From positions 97,879 through 161,878 of the forward strand of contig JBBRNI010000002.1 of NCBI GenBank assembly GCA_038230395.1: DNA of 64,000 bases, given 5' to 3'. The notes under the pieces were generated by a model, which searched no databases, was not told the DNA's origin, and worked only from the letters and a program-made list of their open reading frames with translations. This DNA comes from JBDSWU01 sp038230395 (GTDB taxonomy: Bacteria > Patescibacteriota > Saccharimonadia > Saccharimonadales > UBA4665). The position numbers were made by a program, and so were the translations under genes. This document shows, piece by piece, positions 25,781 to 33,794 of the stretch. The number at the start of each line of letters is the position of its first letter. Positions within the stretch are counted from its first letter, which is position 1.

Positions 25781-26470
25781 ATGTCAAAGAACTCATCTCT
25801 ATTAAGCGACCAGTCATCAAGAATAATTTTGTCGAGCCATGAGCGGCTCTGTCTGTCGATAGCTTGGAGCGTCAGCGGCATTTCAAGCGCCATCGCTATA
25901 CTAGCTTGGGGCAATTTAGCTCACTGGCAACTGTCATTTCAAGCATACCTGTTATTCCCCCTTTTGGGTTTACTAGCATTTAGCCTAATGTGGGCACACT
26001 ATGTTTCCGGCTTCATACGAACATTGATGCACGTGCGCAAATCGGTCCTATCTTATTACTTCAAAAGTACCAGCATGGTGGTTCTAGCCCTGCTGTTCCT
26101 ACACCCCGGAATACTTATATTGCAGCGTTTCCGTGATGGCTATGGGCTACCGCCACAAAGCTACGAAAGTTACGTTGCTCCCGGCCTGGGCTGGGTGACA
26201 TTGCTTGGGTCCGTTGCATGGTGTGCATTTATAGCGTTTGAATTCCGCCGAAAATTTGGTGATCGCAGCTGGTGGAAATACGTGCTTTTCGCTGGTGATG
26301 CGGCCATGTTAGCCATCGTATACCATGGTCTGCGTATCGGTGACCACCTACAGATGGGCTGGTACCGTGGTCTGTGGCTCGTGTACGGAGTAGTCTTGGC
26401 GATTATTTTAGGCTACAACTACTACCAAAAACTCGCTGTCAAACAACGACCATCTCTCCCAACATCTTAA
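25781..26470 (+). CDS. Six-TM cytochrome-b-like membrane protein
   Basis: The 229-aa protein has about six membrane helices with in-helix His residues (LMWAHYVSGF, LLFLHPGIL, AIVYHGLRIGDH). This is the arrangement of a ferric-reductase or cytochrome-b561-type haem protein; the Gly-Asp-His region near the fifth helix may be functional. A GTG two codons upstream (25775) is an alternative start. It is divergent from the MarR gene. It is the third haem-b-like membrane protein in 10 kb. Confidence 0.78.
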   Translation: MSKNSSLLSDQSSRIILSSHERLCLSIAWSVSGISSAIAILAWGNLAHWQLSFQAYLLFPLLGLLAFSLMWAHYVSGFIRTLMHVRKSVLSYYFKSTSMVVLALLFLHPGILILQRFRDGYGLPPQSYESYVAPGLGWVTLLGSVAWCAFIAFEFRRKFGDRSWWKYVLFAGDAAMLAIVYHGLRIGDHLQMGWYRGLWLVYGVVLAIILGYNYYQKLAVKQRPSLPTS

Positions 26471-26630
26471 ATTACTGAAAACACTTATCTGCACTCCTCT
26501 CGAGCACGCAGCCCGAGCCTAACCGCACTTTACAAATTTTATGTTTCTATTCTTAGATTTGTAGCCTCGCCATGAATTTAACTTAAGTATCAAAAGTCTG
26601 AATTTAGTTGATTAGAGGATAATTTTGGGC

Positions 26631-26667
26631 TAGTAAAAAGCCCGGAACTGGACCGGGCTTTTTACTA
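26631..26667. terminator. Strong bidirectional terminator
   Basis: Perfect 15-bp arms TAGTAAAAAGCCCGG and CCGGGCTTTTTACTA enclose a 7-nt loop. It has A-rich and T-rich flanks, so it can stop transcription from both sides: the cytochrome-like gene on the plus strand and the small ORF on the minus strand. Confidence 0.95.
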
Positions 26668-26678
26668 TTGTTGAAAGA

Positions 26679-26768
26679 TTACAGTTTCTTGAGTAATCGA
26701 TCGATTTTGAGGATACCTTGATTCGCGGTAGATGCGAATTCAAAGGCTAAACCATTATTAGCTTTCAC
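26679..26768 (-). CDS. 29-aa small protein with strong expression signals
   Basis: A GTG start at 26768 is preceded by AAGGAG at good spacing, and the frame ends at 26679 directly before a strong terminator. The peptide begins MKANNGLAFEFASTANQG and ends KIDRLLKKL, giving an amphipathic basic helix at the C-terminus. A consensus promoter (26830-26857) drives it. All signals of a dedicated, well-expressed unit are present for a peptide of only 29 residues. I know no family. It could be a short regulatory or membrane-active peptide, or the transcript itself could be the product. Confidence 0.65.
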   Translation of the reverse strand: MKANNGLAFEFASTANQGILKIDRLLKKL

Positions 26769-26829
26769 TGGTGAAGCTCCTTGTTATATTTGTTTTGTAA
26801 ATTTTTGTTTGTGATCACGAACACTGTTA

Positions 26830-26857
26830 ATTATACATTAACTTGCGTTTTTGTCAA
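26830..26857 (-). promoter_or_regulatory. Consensus promoter of the 29-aa gene
   Basis: On the minus strand: TTGACA, 16 nt, TATAAT. Both boxes are perfect, the best promoter seen in the window. It would start a transcript about 55 nt before the GTG at 26768. Confidence 0.8.
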
Positions 26858-26940
26858 TGTATAACACCTAGTAGTTTTTAAGTTCGCCGTAGATCTAACC
26901 TAATAATATGCTTATGCTTGAGGACCAGCAAGCACAATAT

Positions 26941-27291
26941 TTATTTTAACGTTGTGTTTTTTGCACTGCGACTGGTGAGATAAAATAATACAATCCCTAC
27001 GACAAATAAAAGCCCCGAAAAGCCGAATAAAACTGGGTTAATGTGGCGGGGAGGCTGATGCGCACTAGTACTTGATTGGGTACTTGCCGCACCGATGTTA
27101 ATAGTTGGTAATGACGTCTGTATTAGCGGGATGCCGCCAGTGCTAACCAGCGCACCGTTGTCGTTACCGGGCTGGATTGACGACGGTGTGCCACCAGATA
27201 TGTCATTGGCAGGAACAGAAGACTGCAGGCCGGTAGTGGTAGTTTGGGAGCCCGAACTAGTAGTTGTGGTGAGTGGTGCGCTTGATGCCAT
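26941..27291 (-). CDS. Ser/Thr-rich protein with C-terminal membrane anchor
   Basis: The 116-aa protein has a low-complexity Ser/Thr/Gly/Pro-rich body (1-85) and one C-terminal membrane helix (about 88-108) with a short basic tail. No N-terminal signal is evident; a tail-anchored topology or an undetected upstream start are both possible. It is likely a small envelope or surface stalk protein. It lies downstream of the ABC permease gene on the same strand with a gap of about 120 nt. Confidence 0.6.
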   Translation of the reverse strand: MASSAPLTTTTSSGSQTTTTGLQSSVPANDISGGTPSSIQPGNDNGALVSTGGIPLIQTSLPTINIGAASTQSSTSAHQPPRHINPVLFGFSGLLFVVGIVLFYLTSRSAKNTTLK

Positions 27292-27409
27292 TGCCTCATT
27301 GTAATGGAATTACTGTGCCACTGCTATAACGAACTGAGGTTTTTTGCGATTTAGTACCGAATAAATACAAATCGTCACAGCCGCCCCGGGGCTCTAGTCT
27401 ATATTATTG

Positions 27410-28777
27410 TTACTCGGTACGAAGCGCGTCGATCGGGTTCAGCCTAGATGCTTTGCGGGCTGGTAGCAATCCAGCAATCGTCGCTACAACAATGAGTATG
27501 AGGGCTAAAACGACGATTTGATTGAGCTTAAAGATTAGCAAGTGCTGGCTCCCCAGCCCGAGCTTGCTAGCAATAACTGGGTTGAGCGCAGTGCCAAGTA
27601 TAACTGCCGTTAGCGAGCCCAGTAATCCACCGAGCAGACCTAGCAGCGCGGCCTCAAAACGAAAGAGTTTGGTTATGTCCTTTTTACGCATACCGAGGGC
27701 CTTCATCAGGCCAATTTCACGGGTGCGCTGTAGCACCGAAATGTACATAGTGTTAACGATACCAAACAGCGAGGCCACGACAGCAATAAAACCAAAGGCT
27801 GTAACAATTCCTTGGAGGACAGTAATAATTTGGCTTAAGAATTTTTGAGTGTCCTGAACACTTTGCGCGCCGTAACCCAAAGCTTTGAGCTTGGCTTGAG
27901 TGGCGTGCAGTTTAGTTATATCTGTTCCACCCTTAACAGTAACTTGGGCAGTTAAATACTTGTGATAGCTAGCTGTTCCAGCGGTAATATAGTCATTGAG
28001 TCGAGTTGTTTCGCTGTTGCTGGCGTAAATGTAGAGTTCAGTCGTGCTGAGGATAGCCGTTGGTTTTTTGGATACAGCTACCACACTATACTCAGCCTGT
28101 GTACTATCAGGGACCTGTGTAGCTGGAGCGCCACTGCCACCATTCAAAAAGTTACTCAACGCGGCACTGACAGCCGATTGACTGACCTGCTTTTGCACCG
28201 ATATAGTCACCATTTTGCCAATGGCATCAGTGGGCCTATCAAATCCTAATGAGCTTAGAAAGCCTTCGGGCAACACGATCTCGTTATTAGATAGTGGTTT
28301 TGATAGTGAGCCGGCTAGTAGTTCTGGCCCACGCGCTGGGTTGAGTGCCTGCAGCGTAGCGACATACTTCCGCAGGCCAGGGCGCGTCACATACTGCACA
28401 GATACTGAATCCGAGGTTTGAACTTGGGCAACGCCAGGTACAGCTTTAATAGTAGCTATATCGGTATCATTGAGCTGTAAAACTTGTTTTTGTGAACCAT
28501 TAACTCTTAGCACGCTACCAAAGCTTTGATTGTATTCTTTGGGTTGGCTGCTATCACCGTTGCCAAACAGGTCTTTTTCTTTAGACACCAACAGTGCGCT
28601 AGGGTCAAAGTTATCATTAATAATTTTGTCGACATAGCTTTGTGCACCATTGCTAGCACCAAGGGTGAGTGTCAAAGCAAACGTACCAACAGCAATCGCC
28701 AAAGCCGTTAGTATCGTCCGTGTTTTGGCGCTGAGTAAGCTACGGAGTGAGCGGCGGATAATATCGCGTAGCTGCAT
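27410..28777 (-). CDS. MacB/FtsX-type ABC transporter permease
   Basis: The 455-aa protein has an N-terminal membrane segment (about 18-40), a large extracytoplasmic MacB-core domain (about 45-310) and three C-terminal membrane segments (about 320-345, 370-395 and 415-440). The cytoplasmic RTREIGLMKALGMR motif lies between the first two of these. This is the four-TM FtsX/MacB architecture, used for lipoprotein release, peptide export or mechanotransmission. It ends one base into the start of the ATPase gene upstream, and the two form the transporter. Confidence 0.92.
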   Translation of the reverse strand: MQLRDIIRRSLRSLLSAKTRTILTALAIAVGTFALTLTLGASNGAQSYVDKIINDNFDPSALLVSKEKDLFGNGDSSQPKEYNQSFGSVLRVNGSQKQVLQLNDTDIATIKAVPGVAQVQTSDSVSVQYVTRPGLRKYVATLQALNPARGPELLAGSLSKPLSNNEIVLPEGFLSSLGFDRPTDAIGKMVTISVQKQVSQSAVSAALSNFLNGGSGAPATQVPDSTQAEYSVVAVSKKPTAILSTTELYIYASNSETTRLNDYITAGTASYHKYLTAQVTVKGGTDITKLHATQAKLKALGYGAQSVQDTQKFLSQIITVLQGIVTAFGFIAVVASLFGIVNTMYISVLQRTREIGLMKALGMRKKDITKLFRFEAALLGLLGGLLGSLTAVILGTALNPVIASKLGLGSQHLLIFKLNQIVVLALILIVVATIAGLLPARKASRLNPIDALRTE

Positions 28778-29478
28778 TACTTGGCCCCCCGTTTTGGCTT
28801 AGTAGAGTCGCTAACCGATACAATTTTACCGTCTTTCAGGCTCACTCGGTATGCGCAGCGTTCAGCCAGATCAACGTCGTGGGTCACTAACACAATCGTA
28901 CAACCAAGGGTTTTGTTGAGATCAAATAATAGCTGCATAATTTTATCACCAGTCGCGCTATCGAGGTTGCCAGTTGGTTCGTCAGCAAACAAAATACTAG
29001 GCTTATTGACGATAGCTCGAGCAATGGCTAAGCGCTGTTTTTGGCCACCCGATAAATTGGCTGCCTGAGAATTAGATTTTTCGGCCAGCTCAACTGCCTC
29101 AAGCGCTTCCATCACCAATGCCTTGCGCTTACGCTGCGGCACCTTAGCGATCTCTAGCGGCAACATAACATTCTGGTAGGCAGTTTGATTAGCTTCTACA
29201 AAAAAGGCCTGAAAAATAAAGCTCATTTTGGTTGCTCTAAAACTATCCATGGCCTTGGCTTTCATACCAAATAAATCAACACCGTCGATAATAACCGAGC
29301 CCGTCGTTGGGCTATCAAGGCCACTCATAATATGCATCAAGGTTGACTTACCAGAGCCACTTTTACCAATAATTGATACTGTGCTTTTGTCAGGAACTTC
29401 AAACGAAACGTTATCGAGCGCCGTGAACAAATTATCCTTCTTACCATAGGTTTTGCTGATGTTCTGAATCTGAATCAA
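28777..29478 (-). CDS. ABC transporter ATP-binding protein (MacB/LolD type)
   Basis: The 233-aa ATPase carries Walker A (GKSGSGKS, 38-45), the signature LSGGQKQR (142-149) and Walker B (ILFADEPTG, 162-170). It belongs to the LolD/MacB class that pairs with FtsX-type permeases; its partner is the adjacent gene at 27410. It overlaps the SGNH hydrolase gene by 4 nt (ATGA type), so the cell-surface enzyme and the transporter are coexpressed. Confidence 0.95.
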   Translation of the reverse strand: MIQIQNISKTYGKKDNLFTALDNVSFEVPDKSTVSIIGKSGSGKSTLMHIMSGLDSPTTGSVIIDGVDLFGMKAKAMDSFRATKMSFIFQAFFVEANQTAYQNVMLPLEIAKVPQRKRKALVMEALEAVELAEKSNSQAANLSGGQKQRLAIARAIVNKPSILFADEPTGNLDSATGDKIMQLLFDLNKTLGCTIVLVTHDVDLAERCAYRVSLKDGKIVSVSDSTKPKRGAK

Positions 29479-30317
29479 AGCGTTGCCTTAGCGTAGGCTT
29501 GTTGGCCAGCATTAGTTGGGTGAAACGGTGCGGTGGCGCTGATATTTTGAACCCATGATGCGTCGGTGCATAGTTCATGCCCCGTAAAATCAACCGCGGC
29601 GAAATTGGTGAATGCATGGTAAGGCTGGCTATAAACTACCGTTCGCAGAGCAGTATTTAGCTTATCTTCTTGTGCCCGCTGCCAACTCAGTTCGGCAGCG
29701 TCTAGACCAGTCATTTCTGGACAATTCTGCAGCGCTGATGGCAATAGTTGATAGTAACCAGTCACTACTACGCGCGGTAACTTAGAACCATAATGCTGAG
29801 CTATTTTTTGTAGCACTTCCTGTAAATTAGTTGTCACACTAGCCAGTCGTGAATCGACTAATGCCGTGTCATCAGCACTGCCACAAGTCGAGGTCGAACA
29901 TTTAGTGAGCAACTCTGTCCAACCCAAATCATTGGCACCAATTGTCAGTGTTATAAGTTTGGGTTGTGGCATTGCAAACAGCTGATCTAGTTGTGGCTTC
30001 AGCGCCAAGTCATTGACTGTTTGCGCTCCTATAATACCTGCGTCAAGCGTCGCGCCGCTACAGGCTAGGCTAACTAATTTTAGATTCTTTTGAGCGGCAA
30101 CAAGCTTCGGGTACGACTGATTAGTGCGGTTGCAGGCACTGGCGTCACTGTAAGTTTCTAGTCCGAGGCCAGCAGCAACAGAATCACCCATCGCAACATA
30201 CAGACCCGCGGGCATTGGCTTTTTAGCGGCTGACGGGACACGACGATGAACGGGGCTTATAATCACAGCGATTGCTAATAAAGCGATCACCCCTAAAGCT
30301 ATCATCGTTTTTCTCAT
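29475..30317 (-). CDS. Secreted SGNH/GDSL-family hydrolase
   Basis: The 280-aa protein has an N-terminal signal/anchor (about 5-22). It shows the four SGNH blocks: block I GDSVAAG (about 44-50), the Gly block LACSGAT, the Asn block TIGANDLGW, and a C-terminal His in APFHPTNAGQ. These enzymes hydrolyse esters (acyl, acetyl or phospholipid) outside the cell. The actual substrate cannot be read. It sits between a sortase and an ABC transporter, suggesting an envelope-processing operon. Confidence 0.92.
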   Translation of the reverse strand: MRKTMIALGVIALLAIAVIISPVHRRVPSAAKKPMPAGLYVAMGDSVAAGLGLETYSDASACNRTNQSYPKLVAAQKNLKLVSLACSGATLDAGIIGAQTVNDLALKPQLDQLFAMPQPKLITLTIGANDLGWTELLTKCSTSTCGSADDTALVDSRLASVTTNLQEVLQKIAQHYGSKLPRVVVTGYYQLLPSALQNCPEMTGLDAAELSWQRAQEDKLNTALRTVVYSQPYHAFTNFAAVDFTGHELCTDASWVQNISATAPFHPTNAGQQAYAKATL

Positions 30318-30402
30318 ACTTATAAGTATATCAGCAGCCCTGAAAACTACCTGATCGCTGTTTGTTTAATAATCTACAATGTTATTGATAGAAAGGCTAA
30401 GC

Positions 30403-31008
30403 CTATACCTTATCGGTAAAAACAACCAGCCGATTGGAGTAGCTTTTAGAAGTGCTGCTCCATGATCCCTCACAGGTTACAAGGTTGAGGTGTGCTTTCC
30501 CATCGCTTGAGCTAAACACGCCAGTTGCATCTTCATGTTGAGTGTATGCGTGCAGCTGCCGGACCACAAATGTTACCGGTACACCACTTTCGTCATCGAC
30601 GTACAATTTGTCGCCGGCATGCAAGGCGTGTAAATTATCAAACGCTGCTGCTATTCCATCTTTCCATCCGAAGTGTCCAGTTATGACGGCAGTACCGCTT
30701 TCACCGGGCCGTTGGCCCAGCTTGTACCAGCCGACATTTTCTGGCGTTTTGGTAGTGTCGAGCTCACCACTTGGATTAAGCCCCATATACTCTACGTTAG
30801 CATCAACATTAATACTTGGGATCTTGAGACGCACTGGTAAGCCAGTGAGGACTTGGGGTTTTGGGCTTATTACGGTTTGTTTGGCTGGTGGCACCAGGCT
30901 AGCGTGTACTGTCCTAGAAGGGCTTTGACGTAACAGTAAGGCTGGAACGAGTACTAGAGCTACCAGAAGCGCTAGTAATAGTAGCCTCCTTGGGATTGTC
31001 GAATACAT
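30403..31008 (-). CDS. Class D/E-type sortase
   Basis: The 201-aa transpeptidase has an N-terminal membrane anchor (about 8-26) and the sortase barrel with the catalytic triad in order: His112 (TGHFGW), Cys179 (NLVTCEG) and Arg193 (SNRLVV). Sortases cut a sorting motif in secreted proteins and join them to the envelope. The ice-binding gene directly upstream encodes a protein whose tail carries FPNAG followed by a membrane helix and a basic end, a plausible substrate. Sortase genes in CPR are usually single and linked to their targets. Confidence 0.93.
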   Translation of the reverse strand: MYSTIPRRLLLLALLVALVLVPALLLRQSPSRTVHASLVPPAKQTVISPKPQVLTGLPVRLKIPSINVDANVEYMGLNPSGELDTTKTPENVGWYKLGQRPGESGTAVITGHFGWKDGIAAAFDNLHALHAGDKLYVDDESGVPVTFVVRQLHAYTQHEDATGVFSSSDGKAHLNLVTCEGSWSSTSKSYSNRLVVFTDKV

Positions 31009-31046
31009 GGCAGCGTATTTAATATGCTTCGCTATTCTTACAAAAA

Positions 31047-31988
31047 CTAAACAACTTTTTTTCGATGAACAAGAGTGAACAAGCCAGAAGCCGTCAGTAA
31101 ACCGCCCAGTACAACAATGCCCCAGTTGTTACTTTTAACTTCTGGAGCCAGTCCTGCATTTGGGAATTTTGGAACTACAGGCGCTGGTGCGCTAACACTG
31201 GTGGTAGCTGCTGCGCAATTAGCCGCCGTGACTGTGTCGTTAATTAATGTAACACTGCCGTTACGGGCTAGTAATCTACCTACAATGTTAGCTCCATTTG
31301 CTACGGATATAGAATTAAGCGCTAAAATGTTGCCTTTAAAGGCAGCAGTGGTACCAATTGAGGCAGTATCTACCCGCCAAAATACATTACAGGCCTGAGC
31401 ACCGTTAATGAGTGATATTGTACTGCCTGGGCCAGCAGTAAGCCCCGTCCCCGCTGCACCCATTTCGAAGATGAATACGGTAGATGCGTCCCCTTGCCCA
31501 TCAAGAATCAATGGACCAGCGCCAGCAGTAATTTGGAAGGTAGTCGAACCAGAATCGTAAACCCCTGCAGTTTTTGTGGTGCCACCGAGTTCCGTAGCGA
31601 CAGTGGCCACTGGAGTTCGCCCTGCAGCATCCGTAAAGGCCGCAGTTAAGTGATTCTTAGCGGTAACCAGCAGTGGGCCATCGGTAACCCTACATGGGAG
31701 CGGGCCCGCGGCGTCGACCGAATAAATAGTGCCAGTCACTTGTGAACACAACAGCCCGATAAAAGAACCTGAAGCCGGGCTTAATCCAACGTTTCCATTT
31801 ACGACAGAGGTATTGCCCGCGTCCGAAATGTTAACCGTTCCAGCAAGTATGGCAAACGGCGCGGCTGTTTGTAGGTCAACGGTAGGCTGCGCAGCATATG
31901 CTACGGGAGTAGCCACAAAAAGTCCCACCAGGCCAAAGCAAGATAACAATCCAGTTACACTGAGTACAATTTTTCTAGATATATTCAT
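31047..31988 (-). CDS. Ice-binding-family (DUF3494) secreted protein with sortase-type tail
   Basis: The 313-aa protein has a signal peptide (about 1-32) and a DUF3494 ice-binding beta-solenoid domain (about 38-260, with repeated LAAKNHLTAAF- and AGVYDSGSTTFQ-type strands). It closes with FPNAG (275-279), a membrane helix (about 290-307) and a basic tail (HRKK). DUF3494 proteins bind ice or act as adhesins. The tail layout matches a cell-wall sorting signal with a non-canonical motif. It is the first gene of the sortase operon, strongly suggesting that it is displayed on the surface by that sortase. Confidence 0.9.
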   Translation of the reverse strand: MNISRKIVLSVTGLLSCFGLVGLFVATPVAYAAQPTVDLQTAAPFAILAGTVNISDAGNTSVVNGNVGLSPASGSFIGLLCSQVTGTIYSVDAAGPLPCRVTDGPLLVTAKNHLTAAFTDAAGRTPVATVATELGGTTKTAGVYDSGSTTFQITAGAGPLILDGQGDASTVFIFEMGAAGTGLTAGPGSTISLINGAQACNVFWRVDTASIGTTAAFKGNILALNSISVANGANIVGRLLARNGSVTLINDTVTAANCAAATTSVSAPAPVVPKFPNAGLAPEVKSNNWGIVVLGGLLTASGLFTLVHRKKVV

Positions 31989-32090
31989 TTTTTTCCCAAA
32001 TTTTCTAATTTATTATTTTAAAATATTATACCTCTTAAGCATACTCCTATCTTACAACGCCACCTAATGTTAGCTATTATTAGGCAAAAA

Positions 32091-32200
32091 AAGACCTCTG
32101 CCGTTATGACAGAGGTTGAAATGCTTGGTTGCCGAGGTCATTCGAATTGGGACCAACTCCTTAAGGAATTGAGTAAGTGGAAGCAGGCATACAGACGTAA
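32091..32200 (+). repeat. Cassette repeat copy A (hairpin plus HSNW ORF start)
   Basis: The unit begins with a hairpin ACCTCTG/CAGAGGT (32094-32116) and continues into a conserved block around CATTCGAATTGG. Copies B (33655-33760) and C (34498-34620) align over about 100 bp. All three are in the same orientation and lie beside the 3' end of a minus-strand gene. Confidence 0.8.
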
Positions 32201-32228
32201 GCCCGAGTCGCTTCACTCTGTCACGTAA
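32121..32228 (+). CDS. 35-aa small protein of the HSNW repeat family (copy A)
   Basis: ATG 32121 to TAA 32226-32228. The peptide contains HSNWDQLLKELSKW, which aligns with HSNWNQLLSELSRW of copy B and HSNWNLILSELNQW of copy C. Differences between copies fall mostly at synonymous sites (CTA/TTG, GAG/GAA), evidence that the frame is translated. The first six residues differ because of a small indel. It is convergent with the NUDIX gene ending at 32291. Confidence 0.6.
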   Translation: MLGCRGHSNWDQLLKELSKWKQAYRRKPESLHSVT

Positions 32229-32290
32229 CACTAAACACCTAATATGGTGTGGAACGTAATGAATACCATCCGAATCGGGGCTGACCCTAA

Positions 32291-32938
32291 CTAATCTTTA
32301 GAGGATTTTGTACTCAACTCCTGTATCAGGGAACCACGGAAGTTATTTACGATGTAACGAACTGGGTAAATCAAGTCCTTTTGAAGAGCTTCGTCTAGGC
32401 TGAGCCATACGGGCTTCCTTCCTTCGTCTTTGTCTTTAACTTCGATATCCAAGTTTTTGTTTAGAACCAAAAGGTAGGCGTGCCAACGATGTACATCCGC
32501 ACCCCGTCTACAAGAGTCTCCAACAATGTCCTCGGTAGTAATCTTGGTAAGCTTCCTCGCCACAATGCCTACCTCCTCCTTGGTTTCACGACAGGCTGCC
32601 GCCAAAGCATCCTCTCCCTGGTCTAGATGCCCTGATGGAACTGTAAGAGCAAAGGGGAATATAAGTCGTTCGAAAAATAAAAATTTGCCTTCTGGGTTAC
32701 GTACAAAAACACCCTCGCTCTCATGCCAGTATTCTTTATCCTCGGTTACCCACCACTTTACAATTGGGTCAATGACAACAGATCGATCATTGCGCTGTTG
32801 GCATGTGCTGCAAAAGTAATAGGTCTTATCATCCTCATAGACTCGGTCGATAGTTTCGGCATGACAGTTAATACAGTACTGGTGGTATTTACCGTCTTGT
32901 GCCCAATCAAAGTTAAGTTTTATACGGGATCCCTTGCA
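32291..32938 (-). CDS. NUDIX hydrolase with N-terminal zinc ribbon; start damaged or non-standard
   Basis: The frame is open from a TGA just above 32938 to 32291. It encodes a zinc ribbon (YCINC..., then FCSTC) followed by a NUDIX domain with GHLDQGEDALAAACRETKEEVGI, a normal box. This resembles NudC/YjaD-type enzymes that hydrolyse nucleoside diphosphate derivatives. No ATG, GTG or TTG lies before the zinc ribbon. An ATG at 32949 is in the neighbouring frame, so a one-base frameshift near 32938-32949 or a rare start codon is implied. A late in-frame TTG would remove the ribbon and half the domain. It lies 31 nt downstream of a second NUDIX gene. Confidence 0.75.
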   Translation of the reverse strand, partial: CKGSRIKLNFDWAQDGKYHQYCINCHAETIDRVYEDDKTYYFCSTCQQRNDRSVVIDPIVKWWVTEDKEYWHESEGVFVRNPEGKFLFFERLIFPFALTVPSGHLDQGEDALAAACRETKEEVGIVARKLTKITTEDIVGDSCRRGADVHRWHAYLLVLNKNLDIEVKDKDEGRKPVWLSLDEALQKDLIYPVRYIVNNFRGSLIQELSTKSSKD

Positions 32939-32968
32939 TCATATTGCATATATTCTTATCGGTTATTC

Positions 32969-33535
32969 CTATACGCCGCCCGCAATAACGGAGACAGTGC
33001 TTGTACGTTGTGACCTATGCTCTTGCACGCTGTCAAGTATGGACTGCATTTCTGGAAGCAACAACTCTCCTGGTTTATTTATATTGAGCCATCTCATAGG
33101 CTGCGTTGCTTCAAGAAGTTTGTGTGACAAGGAGTGTCGTTCGCTATCTTCGATCTCAATCATATGTGCAATCAACAGATGGTGAACACCGTTAGAAATC
33201 GTTGGCTCCCTGCGAGATGGCCATCGCAGATTAAATGTACCAATCTCGAGAAAGCGGCTTGAGTCTACCACTTCTAAACCTAGTTCCCTTTCTAGCTGTC
33301 TTTTGGCACTCTCTTGGAGCGTCTCACCAACTAGTATGCGACCCCCAAATATCCACCAGTTTTCTCTTATCGGTTCATTGTTGCGTTTCTCTAATAGAAT
33401 TTCTTCGCCATTGATGACTGCCACGTCTACGCAGCCGACCACGACATGATCCAGAACTTTGCCATATTCTTGATCAGTTAATGGAAATTCGTCCCTATGC
33501 AGATCGTTATGTGCGGTTAGGTCGTTGTATAACAT
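32969..33535 (-). CDS. NUDIX hydrolase resembling GDP-mannose mannosyl hydrolase
   Basis: The 188-aa protein has a NUDIX box GGRILVGETLQESAKRQLERELGL (given in two parts: GGRILVGETL, then QESAKRQLERELGL) that lacks one canonical catalytic Glu. This is the same kind of change as in the GDPMH (NudD/WcaH) subfamily, which also carries GGR and an ELGL end. Such enzymes remove GDP from GDP-sugars. The C-terminus extends past the usual domain (about 150-188). Activity may be on sugar nucleotides, but the altered box means it could also be inactive. Confidence 0.85.
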   Translation of the reverse strand: MLYNDLTAHNDLHRDEFPLTDQEYGKVLDHVVVGCVDVAVINGEEILLEKRNNEPIRENWWIFGGRILVGETLQESAKRQLERELGLEVVDSSRFLEIGTFNLRWPSRREPTISNGVHHLLIAHMIEIEDSERHSLSHKLLEATQPMRWLNINKPGELLLPEMQSILDSVQEHRSQRTSTVSVIAGGV

Positions 33536-33654
33536 ATTTAAACTCTATTTCTAATTATCCTATGAATACGCAGGAATACAAGTGGGCACTTTATACCTAC
33601 ACAATAGTGGGATCAACCATTACAGTGGAACGTTATAATTAGCAGAAATCTTTG

Positions 33655-33760
33655 ACGTGATAAAAGGGGTGATAGTGCTTATGGTCGCTCAGATACATTC
33701 GAATTGGAACCAACTCTTATCAGAGCTAAGTCGATGGACGAACCTATCTAGAGATGACAA
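33655..33760 (+). repeat. Cassette repeat copy B
   Basis: It aligns with copies A and C through GTGCTTATGGTCGCTCAG and the CATTCGAATTGG core. The leading hairpin is degraded here (CTTT/AAAG only). Confidence 0.8.
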
Positions 33761-33785
33761 GGTGTTGAGCTACTCTAGCAGCTAA
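33681..33785 (+). CDS. 34-aa small protein of the HSNW repeat family (copy B)
   Basis: ATG 33681 to TAA 33783-33785. It begins MVAQIHSNWNQLLSELSRW and continues with a Ser-rich tail. Its stop lies 10 nt before the convergent kinase gene's stop at 33795. The Trp-X9-Trp spacing is identical in the three copies. Confidence 0.6.
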   Translation: MVAQIHSNWNQLLSELSRWTNLSRDDKVLSYSSS

Positions 33786-33794
33786 GAGTGGAAC

